Shown piece by piece: positions 26,167 to 34,312 of a stretch of DNA of 64,000 nucleotides (positions are counted from its first letter, which is position 1; every line of letters begins with the position of its first letter). The notes beneath the pieces were generated by a model. It searched no databases. It worked only from the letters and a program-made list of their open reading frames with translations, and was not told the DNA's origin. The translations under genes were made by a program, and so were the position numbers. Source of the stretch: JAGQRJ01 sp041402045 (GTDB lineage: Bacteria; Planctomycetota; J058); the NCBI GenBank assembly GCA_041402045.1, contig JAWKSZ010000025.1, positions 30,554 through 94,553 on the forward strand, read 5' to 3'.

Positions 26167-26249
26167 GGTGTCCCCCTCCTCCTCACCTCGGAGTACACGA
26201 CGACGCGGGCACGTGCTCGTGCCCGCGTCGCTCCAGGGTCGTCCGGCTG

Positions 26250-27383
26250 CTAGGGGTTCGTGCCGGCGTCGGGGACGGCCATGAGGTCCTGGAGCGCGGT
26301 CTCGGAGCGCTTGACCTCGGACATGAACTCGGCGCGGATCCGCTCCAGGCGCTGCAGGCGCTCCTCGAGCACGGTCTTCTTCTTCTCCAGCGCCTTGGTC
26401 TCCTCGTCGCGCTCGCCGACCTTGCCCTCGAGGGTCTCGATCTCGCTGCGCGACGTGGCCAGCGCCTCGGCCGACGCCTTGACCTGCTCCTCGAGCTCGT
26501 CGCGGGAGCTCTCGAGCTTGGCCCGCTCCTGGCGCAGGGTGTTCACCCGCTCCTCCAGGGCCAGGGTGCGCTCGGTGGCCTCCTTGACCTGCTCCTCGAG
26601 CTCCTCCTGCTCCTTGGCCAGGCTGCGGCCCTCGACCACCAGGCGCTCGGCCTCACGGGCGAGCTCCAGGTTGCGCTCGAGGATCGCGCGGGTGCGCTCG
26701 CTCTCCTCCTCCAGGCGGCGGACCGAGTCCTCGATCGCCTGGACCGCGACGACCTTGAGCTCGACCAGGCGCTGGTTCTGCTCGCCGACCACGGAGTCGA
26801 ACTGCTGCCGAGCCATGGCGCACGAGCTGGACAACCCCTCGACGTCGGGCGCCGGCTGACGGGGGGGGATCTTCGGGTCGTACGCCTTCACGGGGGTGTC
26901 GGGCTCCTTGGCCGCAGGTTGCTTGGGCGCGGGGGCGCCGCCGCCCGCCGGCTTGGCGGAAGGAGCGCTCGGGTCCTTGGTGTCCTTGCTGTCCTTGCTG
27001 TTCATGGCGTCGGCCTCCTTGGCGGCCGGCTGCTCCTGAGGCTTGGTCTCGGGCTTGGCGTCGTCCTGCTTGTCCTCGACCTTGCCCGTGTCGCTCGGGC
27101 GCCCCATGCCGCTCGGGCGGGGCATGGGCTTGGGGGTCGGGGCCGGGCCCGAGCCGCTCGGGCGCGGACGCGGCGGGCCGCCGGCGCCAGGCTTGAGCGG
27201 CGAAGGCTTGGGCGGACCGCCGGACGGCTTGAGCGGCGTGGGACGCGGCGCTCCCGTCGGCTTGGGCTTGGGCACGGACCCCAGCGGCTTGGGCGCGGAG
27301 CCCGTGGGCTTGGGGACGCGGCTTCCGGGTTTGGGCGTATCGGGCACGGTCTCACTCCTTGGGCCTAAGCCGTCAGGGATCAT
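26250..27383 (-). CDS. Pro-rich / coiled-coil protein, hypothetical
   Basis: 377 residues from ATG 27383, chosen for the GAGGG site just upstream. Residues 1-110 are repeats of P-K-P-(S/T)-G type (PKPTGSAPKPLGSVPKP), basic and disordered. Residues 110-185 are Lys/Asp-rich. From ~195 a long coiled coil runs to the end (RRLEEESERTRAILERNLEL, EEQVKEATERTLALEERVNT). There is no signal peptide or TM helix, so it is likely cytoplasmic. The shape resembles AglZ-, PopZ- or DivIVA-like organisers in layout only, not in sequence. The upstream gap of 72 bases holds divergent promoters with the TPR gene at 27456. Confidence 0.65.
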   Translation of the reverse strand: MIPDGLGPRSETVPDTPKPGSRVPKPTGSAPKPLGSVPKPKPTGAPRPTPLKPSGGPPKPSPLKPGAGGPPRPRPSGSGPAPTPKPMPRPSGMGRPSDTGKVEDKQDDAKPETKPQEQPAAKEADAMNSKDSKDTKDPSAPSAKPAGGGAPAPKQPAAKEPDTPVKAYDPKIPPRQPAPDVEGLSSSCAMARQQFDSVVGEQNQRLVELKVVAVQAIEDSVRRLEEESERTRAILERNLELAREAERLVVEGRSLAKEQEELEEQVKEATERTLALEERVNTLRQERAKLESSRDELEEQVKASAEALATSRSEIETLEGKVGERDEETKALEKKKTVLEERLQRLERIRAEFMSEVKRSETALQDLMAVPDAGTNP

Positions 27384-27455
27384 GCATCCCTCTTCGGTGC
27401 CCTGCAACCCACCCCCCGGTCGTCGCGCCCTCGGCGGTGCTACACTTCGGGTTCC

Positions 27456-29240
27456 ATGGCGTCATCCACCACTCAGGCCCGCGCCCTCCTCGTGCGCCAA
27501 CTCGCAGCCCAGACGGGCTGCACCCCCGCCGCGACCAAGCGCCTGGTAGACGAGACCGCCGCCGACGAGGGGCTGTTCGCGCGCCTCGTCGACGCCTGGG
27601 TCGAGACCGGCGCCTGCCTCCTGGGCCCCTCGGGCCCCCAGGTGTTCCTGGCCCAGCTCGAGCGCCTCGACGCGCCCGGCCTCGCGGTGGCCGCCGACCT
27701 GCGCCGCGCCCGCGCCCTGACCCCGACCGAGCTGTTCCGCCTGGCGCAGCTCTACGGGGTCCTCGGCCGCACCGAGCGCGCGGCCACCGCCTTCCGCGAG
27801 CTGTGGACCCAGGCCGGGCTGCCCCTCGAGTATTCGGTGCGCCTGGGGATCGCGAGCGCGACCTCCGCCCCCGAGCTCTCCCTCGCCGCCGCCGATCGCG
27901 TGGCCGAGACGATCCTCACCCGCGACCTCGAGGCCGAGGACGACGGCCCCGACCTCTTGCGCGACGCGCCCCACAAGGCGGCGGTGCTCCTCGGCCTGGC
28001 CCGCGACGTGGCCCTCGCCGCCGGGGACCCCGACCGCGCCGCGAGCCTGGCCCGCGCCGCCAGCGCGCTCTGGGGCCGGCTCGATCACCCGCCCTCGCGC
28101 TGGACCGCCATGGCCCAGCAAGCGCGGACCCTGGTCGCCGCCAGCCAGCAGAGCAAGGCGCGGCAGGTGCTCACCCGCTGGCGCGACGAGGCCCAGGAGC
28201 AGGGCGACGCCCAGGCCGAGGCCCAGGCGATCGCCAGCGACGCCGAGCGCGTCGCCTCCGAGGGCAAGCTCGGCCACGCGGCCTCGCTCCTGGCGGAGGC
28301 GGTCGAGCTCCTCGAGTCCATGGGCGACCCTGCCGGGGCCCTCACCTTCCGCGAGCGCCAGGGACAGCTCCTCGCCCTCGAGGGCTCCTGGGACAGCGCG
28401 GCTCGCACCTTCGCCAGCGCCCGGGCCCTGGCCGAGGAGGCCTCGAGCCCCGACCAGGCCGCGAGCCTGTGGGTCAGCGAGGGCGAGTGCGCCCTGCGCC
28501 AGGGCAAGCTCTCCCACGCCCTGCGCTGCGGCGAGAACGGGCGCCAGGACGCCTCGTCCGAGACCCTCGAGCGCTCGACGCTCCTGGTCGCGGCGGTGCT
28601 CGTCGCCGCCGGCGACGGCTCCCGGGCGCTCAAGGCCCTCGTGCGGCTCACCGACTCCGAGGACCCTCGCACCCTGGCCCGCTCCCTCGAGCTGCGCGCC
28701 GAGCTCTGCCTCGGCCGCGGCGACGAGGCGGGGGCGCAGCTCGCCTACGCCGACGCCGCGCGGGCCTACGCCGGCGAGCCGCGCCGCGCCGCCGAGTGCG
28801 TGGTCGCCCGCGCCGAGCTGGCCCTGCTCCAGGGCGACCGCGAGCGCTGCCGCGCGCTGTGCGAGCGCGCGGACAAGGTCGACGCCCCGCACCTCGACCT
28901 GCGCCACGAGCTGCTGCAAGCGCTCCTCGGCGAGCCCGACGAGGCCGAGCTCCTGCTCGAGGACGCCGTCGAGCGCACCGCCGAGGAGGGCCACCGCCTC
29001 GACCACCTGCGCGCCCTGCACGCGAACCTGGGCTTCGCCCTGACCCACGACCGCGACCCCGACGCCCTGCTGGAGCGCCTCGGCGCCTCGCTGGCGCAGC
29101 TGCGCGAGACCTTGCCGGAGAAGCTCCGCGCCCGCTTCGGCACCTCGCCCTGGGTCGGGCGCTTGCGCGCCTTCGCCAGCCACCCGGAGGCCGGCGCCGC
29201 GATCAAGGCCCTCGTCGAGCGCCTCGGCCGCAAGGGCTAG
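27456..29240 (+). CDS. TPR-repeat protein, large cytoplasmic
   Basis: 594 residues, all helical, no signal peptide. The first ~60 residues (ARALLVRQLAAQTGCTPAAT, KRLVDETAADEG) may be a small helical domain. The rest contains ~12 TPR-like units (ELFRLAQLYGVLGRTERAAT, AASLWVSEGECALRQGKLSH, ELRAELCLGRGDEAGAQLAY), similar in spacing to the MalT/AAA-STAND TPR class but without an ATPase or DNA-binding domain. It stands alone on the plus strand, divergent from the coiled-coil gene and convergent with the flavoenzyme gene (stop 29240 against 29245). Likely a protein-interaction scaffold. Confidence 0.75.
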   Translation: MASSTTQARALLVRQLAAQTGCTPAATKRLVDETAADEGLFARLVDAWVETGACLLGPSGPQVFLAQLERLDAPGLAVAADLRRARALTPTELFRLAQLYGVLGRTERAATAFRELWTQAGLPLEYSVRLGIASATSAPELSLAAADRVAETILTRDLEAEDDGPDLLRDAPHKAAVLLGLARDVALAAGDPDRAASLARAASALWGRLDHPPSRWTAMAQQARTLVAASQQSKARQVLTRWRDEAQEQGDAQAEAQAIASDAERVASEGKLGHAASLLAEAVELLESMGDPAGALTFRERQGQLLALEGSWDSAARTFASARALAEEASSPDQAASLWVSEGECALRQGKLSHALRCGENGRQDASSETLERSTLLVAAVLVAAGDGSRALKALVRLTDSEDPRTLARSLELRAELCLGRGDEAGAQLAYADAARAYAGEPRRAAECVVARAELALLQGDRERCRALCERADKVDAPHLDLRHELLQALLGEPDEAELLLEDAVERTAEEGHRLDHLRALHANLGFALTHDRDPDALLERLGASLAQLRETLPEKLRARFGTSPWVGRLRAFASHPEAGAAIKALVERLGRKG

Positions 29241-29244
29241 CGAC

Positions 29245-30831
29245 TCAGGGCAGGCCGAGCTTCCCCGGGTTGAGCACGTTCGCCGGGTCGAGGGCCTGCT
29301 TCACCCGCGCGAGCACGTCGTGCAGGTCGCCGTGGCTGGCCTTGAGCGCGTCGGCCTTGAGCGTCCCGATCCCGTGGTGGTGGCTGACCGCCGCGCCGCA
29401 GGCGAGCACCGCGTCGAGGCCGGCCTTCCACACCCGGCGGTAGCGCCCGAAGGTCTCCTCCGGCGTGTCGGCCCGCAGCGCGGCGAAGGTGAAGTAAATG
29501 CTGCAGCCCTCGGGGTAGGCGTGGGAGAAGTGCGCCATGACCAGGGCGTGGGGCGCGACCGCGCGGCGCACGGCGGTGTGCAGCTCCTCCAGCCGATCCC
29601 AGGTCGTCGCGACCTCCATGGTGTCGACGAACCCGCCCTGGAGGTAGACGCCGCTCTGCTTGAAGGACACCGCGAGGCGGTTGCGCCACCAGCGCTCGGC
29701 GGGCGCGGGCCCCTTGGACTCGGCCCCCGCGGCGAGGCAGGCCCGGGTGAACACCGCCTCCTCCGCCCGCACGAGCTCGGGCTCGCCCTCGAAGGTGAGC
29801 ACCAACAGGCAGCCCACCCCGGGGAGGGTCTCGGTCAGGCGGTTCAAGAGCTCGGGGTGCTCGAGGGCGGTGTGCTCGACCTTCTGGGCGAGGGTCTTGA
29901 CCGCGCCCTGCACGGTGTCGAGCAGCCGGCGCGGCGAGAACGCGCTCAAGGGCCAGATCGAGCCCACCGCGTCGGCGTCCTCCGCGGGCGCCGGGTCGCC
30001 GGAGCGGGCAACGAGCAAGGTGTCCAGCGGGTCGTACAGCCGGACGGCGGCGGGAGAGGCCCCCGACTGCAGCCCGTCGCGGATCCCGCGGAAGGCAGCG
30101 CCGAGGTCGGGGAACTCGAAGGCGGCGAAGCTCCGCCGCCGGGGCAGGCGCGCGATCCGGAACACCGCGGCGGTGACCACCCCCAGCACGCCCTCGGAGC
30201 CGACGAAGACCTGGTTCCAGTCGGGGCCCGTCGCCGCGCGGGGGGTGAGGGGGGTGCGCACCAGGCGCCCGTCCGGGAGCACCACCTCCAGGGCGAGCAC
30301 CATGTCCTCGATCTTGCCGTACTTGCCGCTGAGCTGACCGGCGCCCCGGGCGGCGACCCAGCCGCCGACGGTCGAGCAGGTGATCGAGCTGGGGAAGTGC
30401 CCGAGGGTCAGGCCCGCGCGCTGCAGGCGGTCCTCGAACAGCTGCCCGTTCATCCCGGCCTCGACCTCGACGTAGAGCGACTCGGGGACCAGCGTGCGCA
30501 CGCGATCCAGGCGCTTGAGGTCGAGGGCGACCCCGCCGCGCACGGCGACGCTCCCGCCGCACACCCCGGAGCCCGCGCCCCAGGGCACGAGGGGGACCTG
30601 GGCCTGCTGGCACAGGCGGACCACCGCCTGGACCTCGGGCACCGACGCGGGGCGGACCACGGCGTCCGGGGGCCGGAACCCGCTCAGGTCCCAGCGCCCG
30701 CTGGCGAAGGCCAGGTGCCCCAGGGTCGAGAGGTCGCGGCGGTACGCCTCCAACGCGCTGGGGTCGTCGAGCACGTGCTCGGAGCCGAGGGCGTCGCGCA
30801 GGCCGGCGAGGAGGGAGTCGGGCAGGGTCAT
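29245..30831 (-). CDS. FAD-binding oxidoreductase, alkylglycerone-phosphate synthase-like
   Basis: 528 residues of the VAO/PCMH flavoenzyme family. FAD domain motifs: PLVPWGAGSGVCGGSVA, ITCSTVGGWVAARGAGQLSG and KYGKIEDMVL. The C-terminal cap includes FSHAYPEGCSIYFTFAAL and VSHHHGIGTLK. The STVGGWVA...SGKYGKIED pattern, the Y-x-x-G-x-x-x-YFTF strand and the HHHG-I-G triad match alkyl-DHAP synthase (AGPS) better than GlcD/lactate oxidases. AGPS exchanges the acyl chain of acyl-DHAP for a fatty alcohol to make the ether bond. No covalent-FAD His was identified. An ether-lipid role would fit the carboxylic acid reductase at 47.7 kb, which could supply the alcohol precursor. A D-2-hydroxyacid oxidase cannot be excluded. 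Confidence 0.75.
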   Translation of the reverse strand: MTLPDSLLAGLRDALGSEHVLDDPSALEAYRRDLSTLGHLAFASGRWDLSGFRPPDAVVRPASVPEVQAVVRLCQQAQVPLVPWGAGSGVCGGSVAVRGGVALDLKRLDRVRTLVPESLYVEVEAGMNGQLFEDRLQRAGLTLGHFPSSITCSTVGGWVAARGAGQLSGKYGKIEDMVLALEVVLPDGRLVRTPLTPRAATGPDWNQVFVGSEGVLGVVTAAVFRIARLPRRRSFAAFEFPDLGAAFRGIRDGLQSGASPAAVRLYDPLDTLLVARSGDPAPAEDADAVGSIWPLSAFSPRRLLDTVQGAVKTLAQKVEHTALEHPELLNRLTETLPGVGCLLVLTFEGEPELVRAEEAVFTRACLAAGAESKGPAPAERWWRNRLAVSFKQSGVYLQGGFVDTMEVATTWDRLEELHTAVRRAVAPHALVMAHFSHAYPEGCSIYFTFAALRADTPEETFGRYRRVWKAGLDAVLACGAAVSHHHGIGTLKADALKASHGDLHDVLARVKQALDPANVLNPGKLGLP

Positions 30832-30891
30832 GCGGGGAGGTTACGCCGTGGCCCTCCGACCTGCTACCGTGGGGCAGCAGCGGAGAGCCCC

Positions 30892-31312
30892 GTGGCAGAC
30901 GAGCAACCCGACGACACGACCGAGATCGAGGAGGCCCCCAAGGGGGTCGGCGGCTATCTCTACCGCCTGGCCCTGGCCGGCGTGGGCGCGGTCATGCTCG
31001 CCCAGGAGGAGCTCGAGGCGCGCTTCAAGCGCCGCGTCGAGACCCCGAGCCAGGAGGGCGCGCCCCTCCCCCCGGCGACCCCTCCGCCGCCGGCCCGAGC
31101 TCGGACGGGGGCTCGATCAGCGATCAGGGCCGCGTCTCCGACGAGGCCCCGACCAGCCCGCCCGCGGCGCGTTCTTTAGCCAGATCGACGAGACCGTGGC
31201 CACCTTCCTCAAGAAGCTGGTCCCCGGCCGCGCCGAAATGGACGCGCTTACCGCCGAGATCGAAGCGCTGACCGCCGAGGTCGAGGCGCTCAAGGCCCAG
31301 AACTCCGACTAG
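30892..31312 (+). CDS. Phasin-like small coiled-coil protein
   Basis: About 140 residues from GTG 30892 (GGAG six bases upstream). The start VADEQPDDTTEIEEAPKG is followed by GYLYRLALAGVGAVMLAQEE and LEARFKRRVE, a Pro/Ser linker, then FFSQIDETVATFLKKLVPGR and DALTAEIEALTAEVEALKAQ. An LAGVGAVxLAQEEL amphipathic helix with a Leu-zipper tail is the pattern of phasin-like proteins that coat polyhydroxyalkanoate granules. The assignment is by pattern only. Two single-base frameshifts (near 31095 and 31170) interrupt the linker. Its stop overlaps the stop of the convergent citrate synthase gene. Confidence 0.55.
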
Positions 31313-32394
31313 GTCGTCGCCGGCTCCGGGCCCACGTAGCGCGCTCGGGGACGGATCAAGCGCCCGACCGCGCGCTCCTCGAGCACGTGGGCCAGCCAGC
31401 CCACGACCCGCCCGCAGGCGAAGGTCGCGCTGAACGCCTCCCGCGGCAGCCCGATCGCCTCGAGCAGGGTCGCGGTGTAGAACTCGACGTTGGCCTTGAG
31501 CGGGCGGCCCGGGTAGCGCTCGGCGAGCACGGCCTCCGCCGCGGCCTCGACGCAGGCCGCGAGCTGCAGCCGCTCGCGGGCGCCAGGGGCCGCGGCGCCG
31601 AGCTCGCGGGCCGCGGCCTCGAGCACCCGGGCTCGGGGGTCGCGGGAGCGATACACCCGGTGCCCCATGCCCATGACCCGCCGGCCCGCGGCGAGCTCGC
31701 CCTCGACCCAGCGCCGGGCGAGGTCGGGGTCGGCGCGGCCCACCGCGTCGAGCATGTCGAGCACCGGGCCCGGGGCCCCGCCGTGGAGCGGGCCCTTGAG
31801 CGCGCCCAGGGCCGCGACCACCGCCGAGACCGCGTCGGAGCGGGTCGAGGCCACGACCCGCGCGGCGAAGGTCGAGGCGTTGAACCCGTGGTCCACCACC
31901 GTGACCCAGTAGGCGTCGAGGGCCCGCGCGCGGGCCGCGTCCGGGGCGCCGCGCACCAGGCGCACCACGTCGGCGGCGTGGTCCGCGTCCGGGTCCGGCG
32001 CCAGAGGCGCCTCCCCCGCGCGCCGGCGGAGCCAGGCCGCGAGGAACACGCCGGGCGCCGCCGCCACCTGGGCCAGCCCCGCGGGGTCCTCCGCCGCCGG
32101 CGGAGTCAGGTGCCCGGTCGCCGCGCGCAGCGCGTCCATGGCGTCGGGGGCCTCGAGGGCGGCGCCCAGGCTGGGGAGCAGCGCGTGGGCCGCAACTCGC
32201 CCCGCGCCCAGCGCCCGGGCGACCTCGTCGCGCCGGCTCAGGTCCCCGGTCCACAGCAGCGCCGCCACCCCGGCCAGGTCGTGGGTCGCGGCGAGCCGCT
32301 CCACCGGCCAGCCGGCGATCACGAGCTCGCCCAGCTCCCCGTCGATTCGGCTCGTCGCCGTGTCCGCCACCACCACTCCGTCCAGTCCGCTCAT
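31309..32394 (-). CDS. Citrate synthase-family enzyme
   Basis: 361 residues, the length of the short bacterial citrate/2-methylcitrate synthases. Active-site segments are intact: VVDHGFNASTFAARV (first catalytic His), GMGHRVYRSRDPRA (second His plus CoA-site Arg) and LKANVEFYTATLLE, where the third catalytic position is Glu rather than the common Asp; VEFY variants occur in other high-GC bacteria. The C-terminus RLIRPRARYVGP carries the usual Arg residues. It condenses acetyl- or propionyl-CoA with oxaloacetate; which one is not decidable here. It diverges from a second citrate synthase-like gene bearing an HTH domain, across a 96-base region with palindromic operator sites. Confidence 0.85.
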   Translation of the reverse strand: MSGLDGVVVADTATSRIDGELGELVIAGWPVERLAATHDLAGVAALLWTGDLSRRDEVARALGAGRVAAHALLPSLGAALEAPDAMDALRAATGHLTPPAAEDPAGLAQVAAAPGVFLAAWLRRRAGEAPLAPDPDADHAADVVRLVRGAPDAARARALDAYWVTVVDHGFNASTFAARVVASTRSDAVSAVVAALGALKGPLHGGAPGPVLDMLDAVGRADPDLARRWVEGELAAGRRVMGMGHRVYRSRDPRARVLEAAARELGAAAPGARERLQLAACVEAAAEAVLAERYPGRPLKANVEFYTATLLEAIGLPREAFSATFACGRVVGWLAHVLEERAVGRLIRPRARYVGPEPATT

Positions 32395-32440
32395 GGGTCC
32401 TCCTGCCCTCAGGCGCTGGACACGCTAGCCCGATCGGCAT

Positions 32441-32474
32441 ACGTTGATCAACGTTGACACGTGGATCAACGTGT
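32441..32474. promoter_or_regulatory. Tandem palindromic operator between divergent citrate synthase genes
   Basis: A perfect 14-base palindrome, ACGTTGATCAACGT (32441-32454), is followed by a second imperfect one, ACACGTGGATCAACGTGT (32457-32474); both share the core GATCAACGT. They fill the middle of the 96-base divergent promoter region. MerR-type regulators bind such dyads near their own promoters, and the adjacent gene encodes a MerR-like HTH fused to citrate synthase, so autoregulation is likely. Confidence 0.65.
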
Positions 32475-32490
32475 CGCACGAGGAGGCGTA

Positions 32491-33669
32491 GTGGCCCGGG
32501 AGACCCTCGACGCCCGCCAGGCCGCCGAGGTCCTGGGGGTCAAGCTCGAGACCCTCTACGCCTACGTGAGCCGGGGGCTGCTCAAGAGCCTGCCGGGCGA
32601 GGGGCGCGCGCGGCTGTATCGCCGGCGCGACCTCGAGCGCCTGCGCCAGCGCGGGAGCGCCGCGGGGGTCCTGGCGTGGGGGGCGCCGGTGCTCGAGAGC
32701 GGGATCACCCAGGTCACCGCCGAGGGCCCGCTCTACCGCGGCCATTCGGCGGTGGGGCTGGCCCGGGACGGCGTCGGCTTCGAGCGGGTGGCCGAGCTGC
32801 TGTGGACCGGGGCGCTCCCCGCCCGCGCGCGCTGGGCGCCGACGCCGGCCCCGCCCCCGGTCCCCGCGGCGCCGCCGCTCCAGCGCCTGGCGGTGCTCGT
32901 GCCGCTCCTCGGCCTGGCGGACCCCGCGCGCTGCCTGCGCGAGCCCGAGGCGGTCCTCCCCCGAGCGCGGCGGGTGATCCGAGCGCTGTCCCAGGCCCTG
33001 GCGCTGCCGGGACGCGAGGCCCAGGCCGCGCGCCGCCGGGACGTGGCCGGGGTCCTCGCCGCCGGCCTCGGAGCGCGCGGCGGCGCCGCGGGCCGCCGGG
33101 CCCTGGACCAGCTCCTCGTGCTGTGGGCGGACCACGAGCTCAACGTCTCGGCCTTCGCCGCGCGGGTCGCGGCCTCGGCCCAGGCCGACCTCTACGGCTG
33201 CCTGAGCGCGGGGCTCGCCGCGCTCTCGGGCCCGCTCCACGGCGGCTGCTCGCTCCAGGTCGCGGCGCTGTTCGAGGAGGTCGCGCGCCCGGAGCGCGCG
33301 GCGGAGGTCGTGCTCGCGCGGCTGGCCCGCGGCGACGGGGTGCCCGGCTTCGCGCACCCGCTCTACCCCCAGGGCGACCCTCGCGCCGTGCCGCTGCTGG
33401 ACGCAGCCCGGGCGCTGGGCGGGGCGCGGGTCGAGGTCGCAGACGCGGTGATCGAGGCCGTGCGCGAGCACCGCAGCCTGGCCCCCACCGTCGACGTGGG
33501 CAGCGTGGCCCTGACCCTCGCGCTCGGGATCCCGGCGGCGCACACCCCGGGGCTGATCGCGATCGGCCGCGCCGCGGGCTGGGTCGCGCACACCCTCGAG
33601 CAGTACGCCGAGGGCAGCCTGATCCGCCCCCGGGCGCGCTACCGAGACCCCCGGCCCGGGCTCGCGTAG
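32491..33669 (+). CDS. HTH-citrate synthase fusion, putative regulator/enzyme
   Basis: 392 residues from GTG 32491, set by AGGAGG at 32481-32486. An in-frame GTG at 32461 would start inside the operator. Residues ~4-55 (LDARQAAEVLGVKLETLYAY, VSRGLLKSLPGEGRARLYRR) form a MerR/excisionase-type winged HTH. The remainder is a citrate synthase domain with ADHELNVSAFAARV, GFAHPLYPQGDPR and PTVDVGSVALTLALG in the three catalytic positions (His, His, Asp). It may be an active enzyme, a metabolite-sensing repressor, or both. It is divergent from the partner citrate synthase gene over the palindromic sites. Such HTH-citrate synthase proteins are known in databases but poorly studied. Confidence 0.85.
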   Translation: MARETLDARQAAEVLGVKLETLYAYVSRGLLKSLPGEGRARLYRRRDLERLRQRGSAAGVLAWGAPVLESGITQVTAEGPLYRGHSAVGLARDGVGFERVAELLWTGALPARARWAPTPAPPPVPAAPPLQRLAVLVPLLGLADPARCLREPEAVLPRARRVIRALSQALALPGREAQAARRRDVAGVLAAGLGARGGAAGRRALDQLLVLWADHELNVSAFAARVAASAQADLYGCLSAGLAALSGPLHGGCSLQVAALFEEVARPERAAEVVLARLARGDGVPGFAHPLYPQGDPRAVPLLDAARALGGARVEVADAVIEAVREHRSLAPTVDVGSVALTLALGIPAAHTPGLIAIGRAAGWVAHTLEQYAEGSLIRPRARYRDPRPGLA

Positions 33670-33684
33670 GGCATAGTGCGGCCC

Positions 33685-33888
33685 ATGAGCGAACCGCGCT
33701 TCCCCTCGATCCTGGACCACGTCGGGCGCACGCCGCTGGTCGAGCTGCGGCGGATCGGCGCCGAGCTGCCGGTGCCCTTGCTCGCGAAGTGCGAGCACCT
33801 GAACCCGGGGGGGAGCGTCAAGCCCTGGATGCAGGGGTGGGGAGAGGGCGAGGTCACGGGACGCCCCACCGGCCAGGGGACACGATAG
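33685..33888 (+). pseudogene. Truncated cysteine synthase / cystathionine beta-synthase remnant
   Basis: From ATG 33685 the first ~44 residues (SILDHVGRTPLVELRRIG ... LLAKCEHLNPGGSVK) match the N-terminus of fold-type II PLP enzymes, up to and including the Schiff-base Lys in GGSVK. The expected DRIA continuation is absent; the frame instead reads PWMQGWGEGEVTGRP and stops at 33888. About 85% of the enzyme is missing. Either a deletion removed it or the assembly joins two distant pieces at about base 33826. It cannot be functional as read. Confidence 0.7.
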
Positions 33889-33898
33889 ACTCCAGGCC

Positions 33899-34312
33899 AT
33901 GGCGCACGACCAAGCGTTCACCTTCTTCTTCGCCGCCCTGGGCGTCACCGTGCTGACCCTGGTCGCGACGTTGATCACGGGCTTCCGGCACATGATCCGC
34001 GCGCACATTGCGTCGGTGATCGCGTTCCTCGTGGTGTTCCTCGCGACCGTCGCCGCGGCGGAGCTCCTCGGCAACCACTACACCTTCAAGCAGCCCTCGA
34101 AGGCGATCCACCTGACCTTGGCGTTCACGACCTCCTTCGGCGCGCTGTTCCCGCTGGTGACCGGCGTCCTGCACTGGCGCAACCGCGACTCGCTGCAGCG
34201 CCACAAGCTCGCGGCCTTCACCTGGGTCGCCTTCGTGCTCGCGACCCTGGGCACCGGGACCTGGATGCTCTCCGTCGCCGAGCGCACCGCCGAGAGCCTC
34301 GCCGGGCGCTGA
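33899..34312 (+). CDS. Four-helix membrane protein, DUF420-like
   Basis: 137 residues with four TM segments: FTFFFAALGVTVLTLVATLI, HIASVIAFLVVFLATVAAAE, IHLTLAFTTSFGALFPLVTG and AAFTWVAFVLATLGTGTWML. The His pattern (IHL...LHWRN...LQRHKLAAFTW...TGTWML) resembles DUF420/cytochrome b561-like proteins, in which membrane His residues may bind heme or metal. The stop codon (34310-34312) touches the ATG of the CheA-like gene at 34312, so it is co-transcribed with the chemosensory genes. A redox or energy-sensing input to that module is speculative. Confidence 0.6.
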   Translation: MAHDQAFTFFFAALGVTVLTLVATLITGFRHMIRAHIASVIAFLVVFLATVAAAELLGNHYTFKQPSKAIHLTLAFTTSFGALFPLVTGVLHWRNRDSLQRHKLAAFTWVAFVLATLGTGTWMLSVAERTAESLAGR

